From positions 519 to 12,317 of the forward strand of contig PEXF01000055.1 in the NCBI GenBank assembly GCA_002779205.1: a DNA stretch of 11,799 nucleotides, written 5' to 3'. A model generated the notes under the pieces. The model did not search any database. It saw nothing but the letters and a program-made list of their open reading frames with translations, and was not told where the DNA came from. This document shows, one piece after another, positions 1 to 7,001 of the stretch. Origin of the DNA: Candidatus Hydromicrobium americanum. Its GTDB lineage: Bacteria; Actinomycetota; Humimicrobiia; Humimicrobiales; Humimicrobiaceae. Each line of letters starts with the position of its first letter. Position 1 is the first letter of the stretch. The position numbers and the translations under genes are program-made.

Positions 1-1
1 A

Positions 2-442
2 TTAGAAGATTTATTTGGTTTTCATCTATTCAAACCATTGCGGCATATATTGGAAATAACCGGTGGTGCTCCGAATGTTTCTCCCAAATTTTTTAACTGT
101 GAGAGCAACCTGTTGGAACTTAATGTCTTCTGCCCCGATGGATATATATATGCCTGCGGTGAATCCATAGGCAATCCAGAATATGCTATCGGTAAATTCA
201 GCCCTGAGCTTGAATTCTACTCCGATAAAAAAAAGCTGTGGACAGAAAGAACCATACTGAATATTGAAAAATGCAGAACCTGTAAATTTGCTCCTGTTTG
301 TGGAGGCGGCTGCGCTTATTCTTCTATTCTTATATACAAAGACAACAGTAAACCAATATGTGAAAGATATCAGGAAGTCCTGGATACATTTTTGAGGTTA
401 AGGGGAGAAAAAATACTAAAAAAATTTATGGATAGCTCTTAA
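2..442 (+). CDS. Radical SAM enzyme, C-terminal SPASM domain (5' partial)
   Basis: The reading frame is open from base 2 to a TAA at 440-442, giving 146 residues with no credible start, so the gene begins left of the window. The TTG at 38 lies inside the open frame and is not a convincing start. The visible part is a SPASM auxiliary iron-sulfur domain. A Cys followed by 13 residues, Gly, four residues and Cys (region FNCE to YIYAC) is followed by the exact pattern C-x2-C-x5-C-x3-C (CRTCKFAPVCGGGC) and one more Cys near the end (PICERY). SPASM domains bind extra 4Fe-4S clusters in radical SAM enzymes that mature peptides or act as anaerobic sulfatase-maturing enzymes. The catalytic CxxxCxxC half is outside the window, so the substrate cannot be assigned. 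It converges on folD and has no obvious link to the acetyl-CoA pathway. The domain call is firm; the function is open. Confidence 0.85.
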   Translation, partial: LEDLFGFHLFKPLRHILEITGGAPNVSPKFFNCESNLLELNVFCPDGYIYACGESIGNPEYAIGKFSPELEFYSDKKKLWTERTILNIEKCRTCKFAPVCGGGCAYSSILIYKDNSKPICERYQEVLDTFLRLRGEKILKKFMDSS

Positions 443-528
443 AAAGTACCCCTCTTTACAATAGTGGATATTACTTTTCCAATTACCCTGGCACAGAACA
501 TAAAATTACCTTTTATTTAAAATAGTTA
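443..528. other. Convergent intergenic gap, possible weak bidirectional terminator
   Basis: These 86 bases separate the 3' ends of the radical SAM gene and folD. The 7-base arms AAAAGTA (442-448) and TACTTTT (472-478) are inverted around a 23-base loop and could form an A/T-rich hairpin readable from either strand. A second dyad, AAATAGT-T-ACTATTT (520-534), spans the folD stop codon and is followed on the minus strand by an A/T-rich tract. Neither has a G+C-rich stem, so intrinsic termination is only suggested by position. No gene is seen here. Confidence 0.3.
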
Positions 529-1452
529 CTATTTCATACCAACGATATTCTTTGCTGCCTTCAATGTATTACTGAGCAGCATAGCGATGGTCATAGGTCC
601 TACTCCGCCCGGTACCGGTGATATATAGCTGGCCTTAGGTTCTACTCTTAAGAAGTCTACATCCCCAATTAATGTAGCGCCTTTATTTTCAAAGTCCTCT
701 CTTCTCCATTCCAGCAGTTCCTGGTTCGCCTTATCTTTTGTAATCCTGTTGATTCCTACATCTATAACCACAGCCCCCTCTTTAACCATATCACCCTTAA
801 TTAGATATGGTACACCGGTAGCTACAATCAGAATATCCGCATCCCTGGTATGAATTTTTAGATCTCTGGTTTCAATATGGCATATAGTAACCGTAGCCCA
901 TTCATTTAAAAGAAGCAGGCTCACCGGTTTTCCGACTATTTCACTATGGCCCACCACAGTAGCATTCTTGCCTTTTATATCTATACCCTCCCTCTTTAAC
1001 ATTTCTATAATACCAGAGGGTGTTGCCGGCACCAGACACTCTTGCTGGGTTACCAACTTACCTGTATTTACAGGATGAAATCCATCCACATCTTTTTTAG
1101 GATATATTGCTTCCAGAACCTTTGCTTTGTCTACCTGTCCCGGCAATGGAAGTTGAACCAAAATTCCATGAATATCTTCCCTGTTATTTAATTTATCTAG
1201 TTCTTTTAATACATCTTCTGTAGATACACCCTCATCCATTTTGATAGTTTCAGATTTAAAACCAACCTCTTCGCATCCTTTCTGTTTGCTTCCCACATAC
1301 ACTTTCGAAGCAGGATTATCCCCCACAAGTATTGCCGCAAGACCCGGTACAATGCCTTTTGTCCTTTTCATCTCTTTTACTTCTTCAGTTATCTCGTTTT
1401 TAATGTCCTGTGAAATCTTAGTTCCACTGATTAATTTAGCTATTTTAATCAC
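529..1452 (-). CDS. folD: Bifunctional methylene-THF dehydrogenase / methenyl-THF cyclohydrolase FolD
   Basis: FolD interconverts 5,10-methylene-THF and 5,10-methenyl-THF with NAD(P) and hydrolyses methenyl-THF to 10-formyl-THF, in the cytoplasm. Here it serves the methyl branch of the Wood-Ljungdahl pathway. The N-terminal catalytic domain shows VYVGSKQKGCEEVGF, with Tyr52 and the catalytic Lys56 (numbered from the GTG), then GILVQLPLP and the DVDGFHPVN motif. The Rossmann domain shows VVGHSEIVGKPVSLLLLN and ends in the family signature PVPGGVGPMT. The length (307 from the GTG at 1452, or 304 from an ATA at 1443) exceeds the usual 280-290 because of extra residues between GINR and GDVDF. The common PCTP motif reads PATP. 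The start is doubtful because the GTG overlaps the Shine-Dalgarno sequence (see that entry). It lies 73 bases downstream of fhs with no clear terminator between, so the two are probably co-transcribed. No separate fchA is present, which suggests FolD performs both steps. Confidence 0.96.
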   Translation of the reverse strand: MIKIAKLISGTKISQDIKNEITEEVKEMKRTKGIVPGLAAILVGDNPASKVYVGSKQKGCEEVGFKSETIKMDEGVSTEDVLKELDKLNNREDIHGILVQLPLPGQVDKAKVLEAIYPKKDVDGFHPVNTGKLVTQQECLVPATPSGIIEMLKREGIDIKGKNATVVGHSEIVGKPVSLLLLNEWATVTICHIETRDLKIHTRDADILIVATGVPYLIKGDMVKEGAVVIDVGINRITKDKANQELLEWRREDFENKGATLIGDVDFLRVEPKASYISPVPGGVGPMTIAMLLSNTLKAAKNIVGMK

Positions 1453-1456
1453 CCCT
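1450..1456 (-). promoter_or_regulatory. folD Shine-Dalgarno overlapping the GTG start
   Basis: On the minus strand the sequence reads AGGGGTG ATTAAA ATA GCT. AGGGGTGAT closely matches the anti-Shine-Dalgarno complement, yet the only canonical start in the open frame, GTG at 1452-1450, is its last three bases. The GGGG block is followed by eight bases and then ATA (1443-1441), where an ATG would be expected. Translation from that ATA would begin MAKLISGTK, close to the usual FolD N-terminus (M-A-x-I-I-D-G-K). An in-frame stop at 1470-1468 excludes an upstream start. Confidence 0.6.
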
Positions 1457-1525
1457 ATATTTAGAATTTATAATAATTTATATAAAATTATATATACATT
1501 TCATTTATAAAATAAAATTTTCTAC

Positions 1526-3223
1526 TTAGAACAATCCAACGATATTCCCCTCATCGTCAATATCTATATTGGTTCCAGCCGGAACTTTTGGAAGTCCTGG
1601 CATAGTCCTCATCATACCAAGTAATGGATACAGGAAACCTGCACCAACAGAAGCTCTTACGTCTCTAATGGGTATTCTATATCCTCTTGGTCTGCCTTTA
1701 ATATTAGGATCATGACTTAAAGAAAGATGGGTTTTGGCCATACATATAGGTAATTTGTCAAATCCCTGTTTAGTATATAAATCTATTTTCTTTTCTGCTT
1801 CCGGCAAATAATTTACCCCATCCGCGCCGTAAATCTCAGTAGCAATGATTTCAATTTTTTTCTTAATAGGCCAACCCAGAGGATATAAAAATTTAAACTC
1901 GGTAGGTTTTTCAGCAGCTTTAACAACTGCTTCTGCCAGCTCAACTCCACCTTCTCCACCTCTTTCCCAAACATTACTTACAATGGCACCTTCTGCACCT
2001 GCTGCTTTAGCTTCATCTTTTATTACATCTATTTCCTCTTCTGTATCAGCATCGAAATTATTTATAGCTACCACTACAGGAAGACCAAAAAGTTTCATGT
2101 TTTCTATCATTTTTTCCAAATTTTCACAGCCTTTTTCAACTGCTTCTACATTTGGCCTGTTCATTAACTCTTTATCAACACCCTGGCCAGGTATAAATTC
2201 AAATCCTCCGCCGTGCATCTTCAGTGCTCTTACTGTACAAGTAATTACCACTGCATCGGGTTTAAGACCACTGTATCTGCATTTGATATCCATAAACTTT
2301 TCTGCTCCACAGTCAGCTCCAAATCCACTTTCCGTTACAACATAATCTCCAATCTTTATTGCTATCTTATCCGCTAAAATAGAGCTATTCCCATGAGCAA
2401 TATTAGCAAATGGACCGGCATGGACAAAACAAGGTGTGTGTTCTATTGTCTGAAGCAAATTGGGTTTTATAGCATCTTTTAGAAGAACAGTCATTGCACC
2501 TGCACATTTTAAATTCTCAGCAGTAACCGGCTTTCCGTCATAAGTAGAACCGACTACCATTCTGGCCAATCTCTCCCGTAAATCTTTAAGACTTGTAGTA
2601 AGGGCAAGAATTGCCATTACTTCTGAAGCTACTGTAATATCATAACCTGTTTCTCTGGGAACTCCGTTTAGAGGACCTCCAAGACCTATTATAATATTTC
2701 TTAGCGCTCTATCACTAACATCTACAACTCTATTCAGAGTTATACTGAAGGGATCAATATTAAGTTCATTCCCTTTCATAATATGTGTGTCTAAAAAAGC
2801 AGCTAGAAGATTATTAGCTATACCCACAGCGTGGGTGTCCCCAGTCAGGTGCAGATTAAAATCTTCCATTGGAAGAACCTGAGAATAGCCACCACCTGCT
2901 GCCCCACCCTTTATACCAAATACCGGACCTAGAGAAGGCTGCCTTATACAGGTAATAGCTTTTTTACCAAGTTTGTTTAATGCCATACTCAGTCCAATTG
3001 TAGTTACTGTTTTACCCTCACCGAGTGGAGTGGGAGTAATGGCTGTGACATCAATATACTTTCCGTTTGGCCTGTCCTTAAAATTCTCCAGAACCTCCAG
3101 TTTTACCTTTGCTTTATAATTTCCATACAATTCCAGATATTCTTCATCAAGACCGACTGACTCAGCAATTTCTCTTATGCGCTTCATCTCTGCTGCTTGA
3201 GCGATTTCAATATCACTTTTCAT
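1526..3223 (-). CDS. fhs: Formate-tetrahydrofolate ligase (10-formyl-THF synthetase)
   Basis: This cytoplasmic enzyme joins formate to THF using ATP to give 10-formyl-THF, the first committed step of the methyl branch. The 565-residue product is typical in length (about 556-560 in related enzymes). From the N-terminus it shows an MKSDIEIAQ start, the P-loop TPLGEGKT at residues 65-72, the glycine-rich stretch PSLGPVFGIKGGAAGGGYSQ, HLTGD, the PCFVHAGPFANIAHGNSS region, and a C-terminal PLLGMMRTMPGLP block. I chose the ATG at 3223. A GTG two codons upstream (3229) is part of the Shine-Dalgarno sequence GAGAGGTG, and homologues begin at this MK-D position. It sits first in a probable fhs-folD unit with its own promoter (3279-3307), about 200 bases downstream of acsC. 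The residues expected for activity are present, and identification is secure. Confidence 0.98.
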   Translation of the reverse strand: MKSDIEIAQAAEMKRIREIAESVGLDEEYLELYGNYKAKVKLEVLENFKDRPNGKYIDVTAITPTPLGEGKTVTTIGLSMALNKLGKKAITCIRQPSLGPVFGIKGGAAGGGYSQVLPMEDFNLHLTGDTHAVGIANNLLAAFLDTHIMKGNELNIDPFSITLNRVVDVSDRALRNIIIGLGGPLNGVPRETGYDITVASEVMAILALTTSLKDLRERLARMVVGSTYDGKPVTAENLKCAGAMTVLLKDAIKPNLLQTIEHTPCFVHAGPFANIAHGNSSILADKIAIKIGDYVVTESGFGADCGAEKFMDIKCRYSGLKPDAVVITCTVRALKMHGGGFEFIPGQGVDKELMNRPNVEAVEKGCENLEKMIENMKLFGLPVVVAINNFDADTEEEIDVIKDEAKAAGAEGAIVSNVWERGGEGGVELAEAVVKAAEKPTEFKFLYPLGWPIKKKIEIIATEIYGADGVNYLPEAEKKIDLYTKQGFDKLPICMAKTHLSLSHDPNIKGRPRGYRIPIRDVRASVGAGFLYPLLGMMRTMPGLPKVPAGTNIDIDDEGNIVGLF

Positions 3224-3226
3224 AAG

Positions 3227-3234
3227 CACCTCTC
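3227..3234 (-). promoter_or_regulatory. fhs Shine-Dalgarno (decides the ATG start)
   Basis: GAGAGGTG on the minus strand lies 3 bases before ATG 3223, with 5 bases between its GAGG core and the ATG. Its last three bases are the in-frame GTG at 3229, which therefore cannot serve well as the start. Confidence 0.6.
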
Positions 3235-3278
3235 ATTTTTTCAAGTTAAATATTTAATAAAAAAAAATACGCCACTGA

Positions 3279-3307
3279 ATTATATAAAAATTACTATCTT
3301 GTTACAA
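3279..3307 (-). promoter_or_regulatory. Candidate sigma-A-type promoter for fhs-folD
   Basis: On the minus strand, TTGTAA (3307-3302) is followed by a 17-base spacer and a perfect TATAAT (3284-3279). Transcription would start near 3272, giving a leader of about 48 bases before the fhs ATG. That is too short for a folate or cobalamin riboswitch. This promoter would let fhs-folD be expressed separately from the acs genes upstream. It is seen by inspection only; in an A/T-rich gap some chance matches are expected. Confidence 0.55.
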
Positions 3308-3349
3308 ATTAAATTAAAAAAATATTGAGTTGGCCAATTTATTAACAGC

Positions 3350-3365
3350 ATGAATTAATATTCAT
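3350..3365. repeat. Inverted repeat in the acsC-fhs gap
   Basis: ATGAAT and ATTCAT form perfect 6-base arms around a 4-base TAAT centre, about 43 bases upstream of the fhs -35 box. A separate 8-base palindrome, TTGGCCAA, lies at about 3330-3337 between this repeat and the promoter. These could be operator sites or a weak hairpin at the end of the acsC transcript, but there is no T-run directly after the ATGAAT arms on the minus strand. The rest of the 3224-3424 gap is A/T-rich with no other visible feature. Confidence 0.3.
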
Positions 3366-3424
3366 ACATATATGACTGATTTTAAAATGAAATTTACCCA
3401 TAAAAAATAAAATTTAAGTCCTGA

Positions 3425-4774
3425 CTAAGCACTATATTCCTTTAAAAATTTAGGGACCTCACCAGCTTCTCTTGGACCAACAACAACTTTCCATCCATCT
3501 CCCAGCTCGTCTTCTAATTCGCCCTGAAGCTGCGCCACATAACCAGGTATTACAATTTCCTTTTTCTTTACTTTTTCTGCAATATCACTCTTCTTTACAA
3601 ATTGAGCAATCAATTCTGGAACGAATTTCCCTGCTGCCCAGGCAGTAAGAACAGACTGACCTTCAACATCCATAACCAGGAGCCAGGATGGAACTTTGCT
3701 GCTTTCTACTTCACCTGAGATTATAAAATAGGTAAGAGAAAAATTAGTTGTAATTAAAACCGGTGAATTTTCATCAGGGCTGCCAATTTCATAAATCTTT
3801 TGTTCTACCTGCATTGGTCTTCTGGGATCAGTGTATATATTTTGTCTGTATACCATTAGTGGAAAAATATTTTGATGGCTTGCGTTTGAAAGTACAATAA
3901 TCGAACCATATTTAGCAACAAAAACAGAAGCAATTAAAGTTTCCTTTAAAGGATCATCAGTCATTTCACCTGGAAATACTATAGTGGGATAACCAAAAAG
4001 CCTGTTCTTTTGCTTTATTGCAGCCATCCTTAATATAATTTGATTATAATAATCATCCTTAAAATCCCTTGACCCAATATCTATTACCAAATTTTTGATT
4101 CCAGCTTCACGCATTTTTCCGGTAACTACAGCTATATCTTCAAATGACTTGCCTCTAACTGCTATTGGACATCCCGTCTCTTTTCCAAGCGCAATAAAAA
4201 AGTCTATATTATCGGCAGTAGCTGCATGAATGAGCGGCTTATTTTCCTTGAACTTCCCAGCTGCGCTCTTCAATATTTCAGTATCTGATGAAACTAATAT
4301 TAACGGTATTTTTGTAAGTGATGCGACTTTATCTGTAACTTCTAAAAACTTATCTTTATCTTTGGATTTATTCTTAATACAGATAGCATCCAATTTTAGA
4401 ATCTGGCCCACTCTTTCATATGCAATCTCATTTACATCCTTAATTATTTCTTCAATTTTACTGCTATCCATATCATCTTCTACAGTCACTGCAAAAGCAT
4501 TTTGATTTACAAATGTTCTGTCATGCCTGAACATTACCGTCTCTTCGCCAACTACAAAAGAGTCATTTCCGGCGCCAATTTCCACTTTCAGGATTGGCGG
4601 CTGAGAAGCCTCTGAAAGCGCTTCTTTTACTTCTTCTGAAATGTGAGGACATTTTTCCAATTCCACCTTACCTGCTGCCAGCTGCATGGCAAATGCCAGA
4701 CAGGTAGGAAATCCACAATCCTTACAATTTGTTTTCGGTAATTTTTTAAATATTTCAAGACCGCTCAATGCCAT
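3425..4774 (-). CDS. acsC: Corrinoid iron-sulfur protein, large subunit (AcsC/CdhE, gamma)
   Basis: AcsC pairs with AcsD to form the corrinoid iron-sulfur protein, which takes a methyl group from methyl-THF on its cobamide and passes it to acetyl-CoA synthase. The 449-residue product is close to the usual 445-450. The N-terminal domain carries the 4Fe-4S motif Cys17-x2-Cys20-x4-Cys25-x16-Cys42 within KLPKTNCKDCGFPTC; this cluster reduces inactive Co(II). A central TIM-barrel region follows. The C-terminal corrinoid-binding part runs from about the TDDPLKETL segment through LTAWAAGKF to the end. The ATG at 4774 has AAGGAG on the minus strand eight bases upstream. It lies 43 bases downstream of acsB and is the last gene before the fhs promoter gap, so it probably ends the acsD-cooS-acsB-acsC unit. 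All four cluster cysteines are present. Confidence 0.97.
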   Translation of the reverse strand: MALSGLEIFKKLPKTNCKDCGFPTCLAFAMQLAAGKVELEKCPHISEEVKEALSEASQPPILKVEIGAGNDSFVVGEETVMFRHDRTFVNQNAFAVTVEDDMDSSKIEEIIKDVNEIAYERVGQILKLDAICIKNKSKDKDKFLEVTDKVASLTKIPLILVSSDTEILKSAAGKFKENKPLIHAATADNIDFFIALGKETGCPIAVRGKSFEDIAVVTGKMREAGIKNLVIDIGSRDFKDDYYNQIILRMAAIKQKNRLFGYPTIVFPGEMTDDPLKETLIASVFVAKYGSIIVLSNASHQNIFPLMVYRQNIYTDPRRPMQVEQKIYEIGSPDENSPVLITTNFSLTYFIISGEVESSKVPSWLLVMDVEGQSVLTAWAAGKFVPELIAQFVKKSDIAEKVKKKEIVIPGYVAQLQGELEDELGDGWKVVVGPREAGEVPKFLKEYSA

Positions 4775-4817
4775 ACTTTACTCTCCTTACCTCACTTTAC
4801 ATACACTTCTATATTTT

Positions 4818-7001
4818 TTATATCATTGGCTCCATTTTAAGAACAGGATGATTTACTTTTTGTATCCACTCCAGTACTTCCTCTTCAGTCTCTGCCTCTT
4901 CCTCAGTAGCAACTTTATCCAGAAAATCTTCTATTCCCATTTCTTTAGCCCGTGCTTCAAGTAAATCTCTTATTTCTTCCTTCAACTCTTTAGGCATCCA
5001 TGCTAACCTTTTCAGCCCACCATCGGCTTTTATAAATTTCTTTGAACCAATAAAAAATTTGCTAATACCAATAAAACCAGGAGTCTGTATTCCCCCACCA
5101 ACCATTCCAGCCATAGTGGAGAACTTCATACCACTGGGAGTCATCCCTGGGTATTCCCTATTTACTGCCATAACACCGTTAATGGAAGGAAGAATGGTAA
5201 CAATAACCTCAAAACAGCCACAAGAGGTCATGGGATTTATTATCATAGAATATGCAGAAAAAGATTCAAGAGTTTGGTGTGAAGCTTTGTAAACGAAGTC
5301 ATTTATCCCTTTCCATACACCTAAATTTTCATCTAAAGTTTCGCTTTTCTTTATAGGCTGGTTCGGGCCTGTGGGATTAATCTCATAGGAAGCCTTGCAA
5401 TCCAGCCAGTTATATGCGCCGCACAGACCCGGTCTTTCCGGTGAGACAGCGCAGACATGATTGGGAGCAAATGACTGGCAAAGAGTACATGAATAAAAAG
5501 TGTCTACAGACTCATCAGTTAAGGCTCCAAGTCTTTCATCCCTCGCTTTAAAAACTTCTCGAGCTTTCTTTTTAAGAGCTATTACATCTTCAGGATTAGT
5601 ATAAATTTTTATTTGAACCTTATCCATTATATTTGCAAACTGCGAATGCATCTTTGCATGAAGAACTGTTCCTATGTGTTTTATCTTAAAACCACTTTTC
5701 ACTGCATCTTTACTAAACCTAAGCCAGGGTATATCTCTCTGTCCCATGTGAAATACTCCCGAAGGGTAATTTAAAAAATAATGAATCTGCCTTTCCATTA
5801 CCGGTTCAAAATCTTCCTCCATTTTTCTACCGTAAACTTGAACAAATATTCCAAGTGGAAGTGCACTTCCTACTTCTTTTACGTCATCGACTTCAGGACC
5901 AAACACTTCTATCTTGCCATCTTCTACTTCAGAAGAACCTGCCATACTCAAAAATTCTACTGCCTCGCTTTTGTTGCCGCCAAATTCAACATAGGTATTC
6001 TCCTTCCTTACTCTTTCCCCCTCAAAAGCAGGCCCAAAAGCCACAGGGACATCGACTTTATCTATGGTAACTTTAAGCCCTCTTATCTCTATAGCTTTGG
6101 AAACAATTTCATCATCAGAAATATTGGAAACCACATGCTCATAGGTACATACCCCTCTTGGTAATATTTCTGGTATTTGTGTATCAGCTATGGTAGGAAA
6201 TCCAAAATTTATAGCTCCTGCTGCATTGGCATACTTTTCCTCGTCAACTTCTCCCAAAGCAAGAACAAATGCAAATACTCTATCTTTGTTATAAAGTAGC
6301 ATTTTCCTAAAATCTCCAGGTTGAACACCTCCAAAACTTAAGGCAACCCTTGCAGCAAAACCTGCAGCATATACTGTAGCTGTTATATCTTTACCATACG
6401 GGACGAGCCTGGTACCCCAACCTAATTCCACTCCTTCTTCCACTAGTTGTTCAGCCATAGATTTTCCATCTGTTGAAGCACTCATAAACACATAGATATT
6501 TTTCCCCTGAAGTTCTCTTGCAACCTTAACTGCAGTTTTATTCTCTTTGCAAGCCCCTACGCAGGCAGCAAATCCAGGAGCAGAGCCATCTACAAATTCT
6601 ATACCTCTCTCCCTTAGTATCACATCTGTAGCTGCACCCAGCCAGATTCCATTATTTGGTAATGGACCATCTATATATTTTATAGCTTCTATTATTTCTT
6701 CTGCCCATAGAGTAGCAATCCCTGCATCCAGAGCCCCTCCCAAATATGGTATCCAAACCTTACCACTGGGAACAGAAGGAAGTAATTTTTTTGCCTCTTC
6801 CAGGACTCCTGCTGCATCAGATAACTTTTCAACTTTAATTCCTGTCATGCTATATATGACAGGAAGATAGTAGCCAGTATTGGGAAACTCTATTTTCTGG
6901 TCCTGGCCATGCTTTTTAATGCATTCTTTTAGTGATTTTTCTGCACGCTTAAGAATTTTATATGAACCTTTTATAGCACTTGTTGCAATTATTTTAGACA
7001 T
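4818..7001 (-). CDS. acsB: Acetyl-CoA synthase (AcsB/CdhC-type, CODH/ACS alpha subunit)
   Basis: AcsB condenses CO, a methyl group from AcsCD and CoA into acetyl-CoA at the nickel-containing A-cluster; it can also cleave acetyl-CoA. The 727-residue product matches the roughly 729-residue family length. The A-cluster ligands are all present: Cys505, Cys508, Cys517 and Cys527 in FYSCTLCQSFAPNHVC and following, and Cys594-Gly-Cys596 in NPMTSCGCFE, which holds the distal nickel. Phe511 sits where a gating Phe is described in the Moorella enzyme. The N-terminal domain that forms the CODH interface and CO channel is complete. I chose ATG 7001 (MSKIIATSAIKG) over an in-frame upstream codon at 7055. 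A strong AAGGAGG lies just upstream of 7001, and the extra 18 residues would lie inside cooS. The start overlaps the cooS stop by 8 bases, which suggests translational coupling with its partner subunit. Confidence 0.98.
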   Translation of the reverse strand: MSKIIATSAIKGSYKILKRAEKSLKECIKKHGQDQKIEFPNTGYYLPVIYSMTGIKVEKLSDAAGVLEEAKKLLPSVPSGKVWIPYLGGALDAGIATLWAEEIIEAIKYIDGPLPNNGIWLGAATDVILRERGIEFVDGSAPGFAACVGACKENKTAVKVARELQGKNIYVFMSASTDGKSMAEQLVEEGVELGWGTRLVPYGKDITATVYAAGFAARVALSFGGVQPGDFRKMLLYNKDRVFAFVLALGEVDEEKYANAAGAINFGFPTIADTQIPEILPRGVCTYEHVVSNISDDEIVSKAIEIRGLKVTIDKVDVPVAFGPAFEGERVRKENTYVEFGGNKSEAVEFLSMAGSSEVEDGKIEVFGPEVDDVKEVGSALPLGIFVQVYGRKMEEDFEPVMERQIHYFLNYPSGVFHMGQRDIPWLRFSKDAVKSGFKIKHIGTVLHAKMHSQFANIMDKVQIKIYTNPEDVIALKKKAREVFKARDERLGALTDESVDTFYSCTLCQSFAPNHVCAVSPERPGLCGAYNWLDCKASYEINPTGPNQPIKKSETLDENLGVWKGINDFVYKASHQTLESFSAYSMIINPMTSCGCFEVIVTILPSINGVMAVNREYPGMTPSGMKFSTMAGMVGGGIQTPGFIGISKFFIGSKKFIKADGGLKRLAWMPKELKEEIRDLLEARAKEMGIEDFLDKVATEEEAETEEEVLEWIQKVNHPVLKMEPMI

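Noticed and set aside
1845..2345. Plus-strand open frame of 166 codons inside fhs
   Set aside because: It is fully antisense to conserved fhs sequence. Its Ser/Pro/Thr-rich composition is what the reverse of a coding gene gives.
3271..3277. GCCACTG resembling a cobalamin-riboswitch core, near fhs
   Set aside because: It is on the strand opposite to transcription, isolated, without the other riboswitch elements, and the fhs leader is only about 48 bases.
3328..3350. Possible Rex redox-repressor site (TGTTAA half-site on the minus strand)
   Set aside because: Only one half matches the TTGTTAA-N4-TTAACAA consensus; the other half (TTGGCCA) is poor. The sequence near 10106 also fails the second half-site.
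5781..6164. Plus-strand open frames inside acsB (5781-6164, 5855-6070, 6547-6870)
   Set aside because: They are antisense to conserved acsB coding sequence and show no domain or plausible ribosome-binding site.
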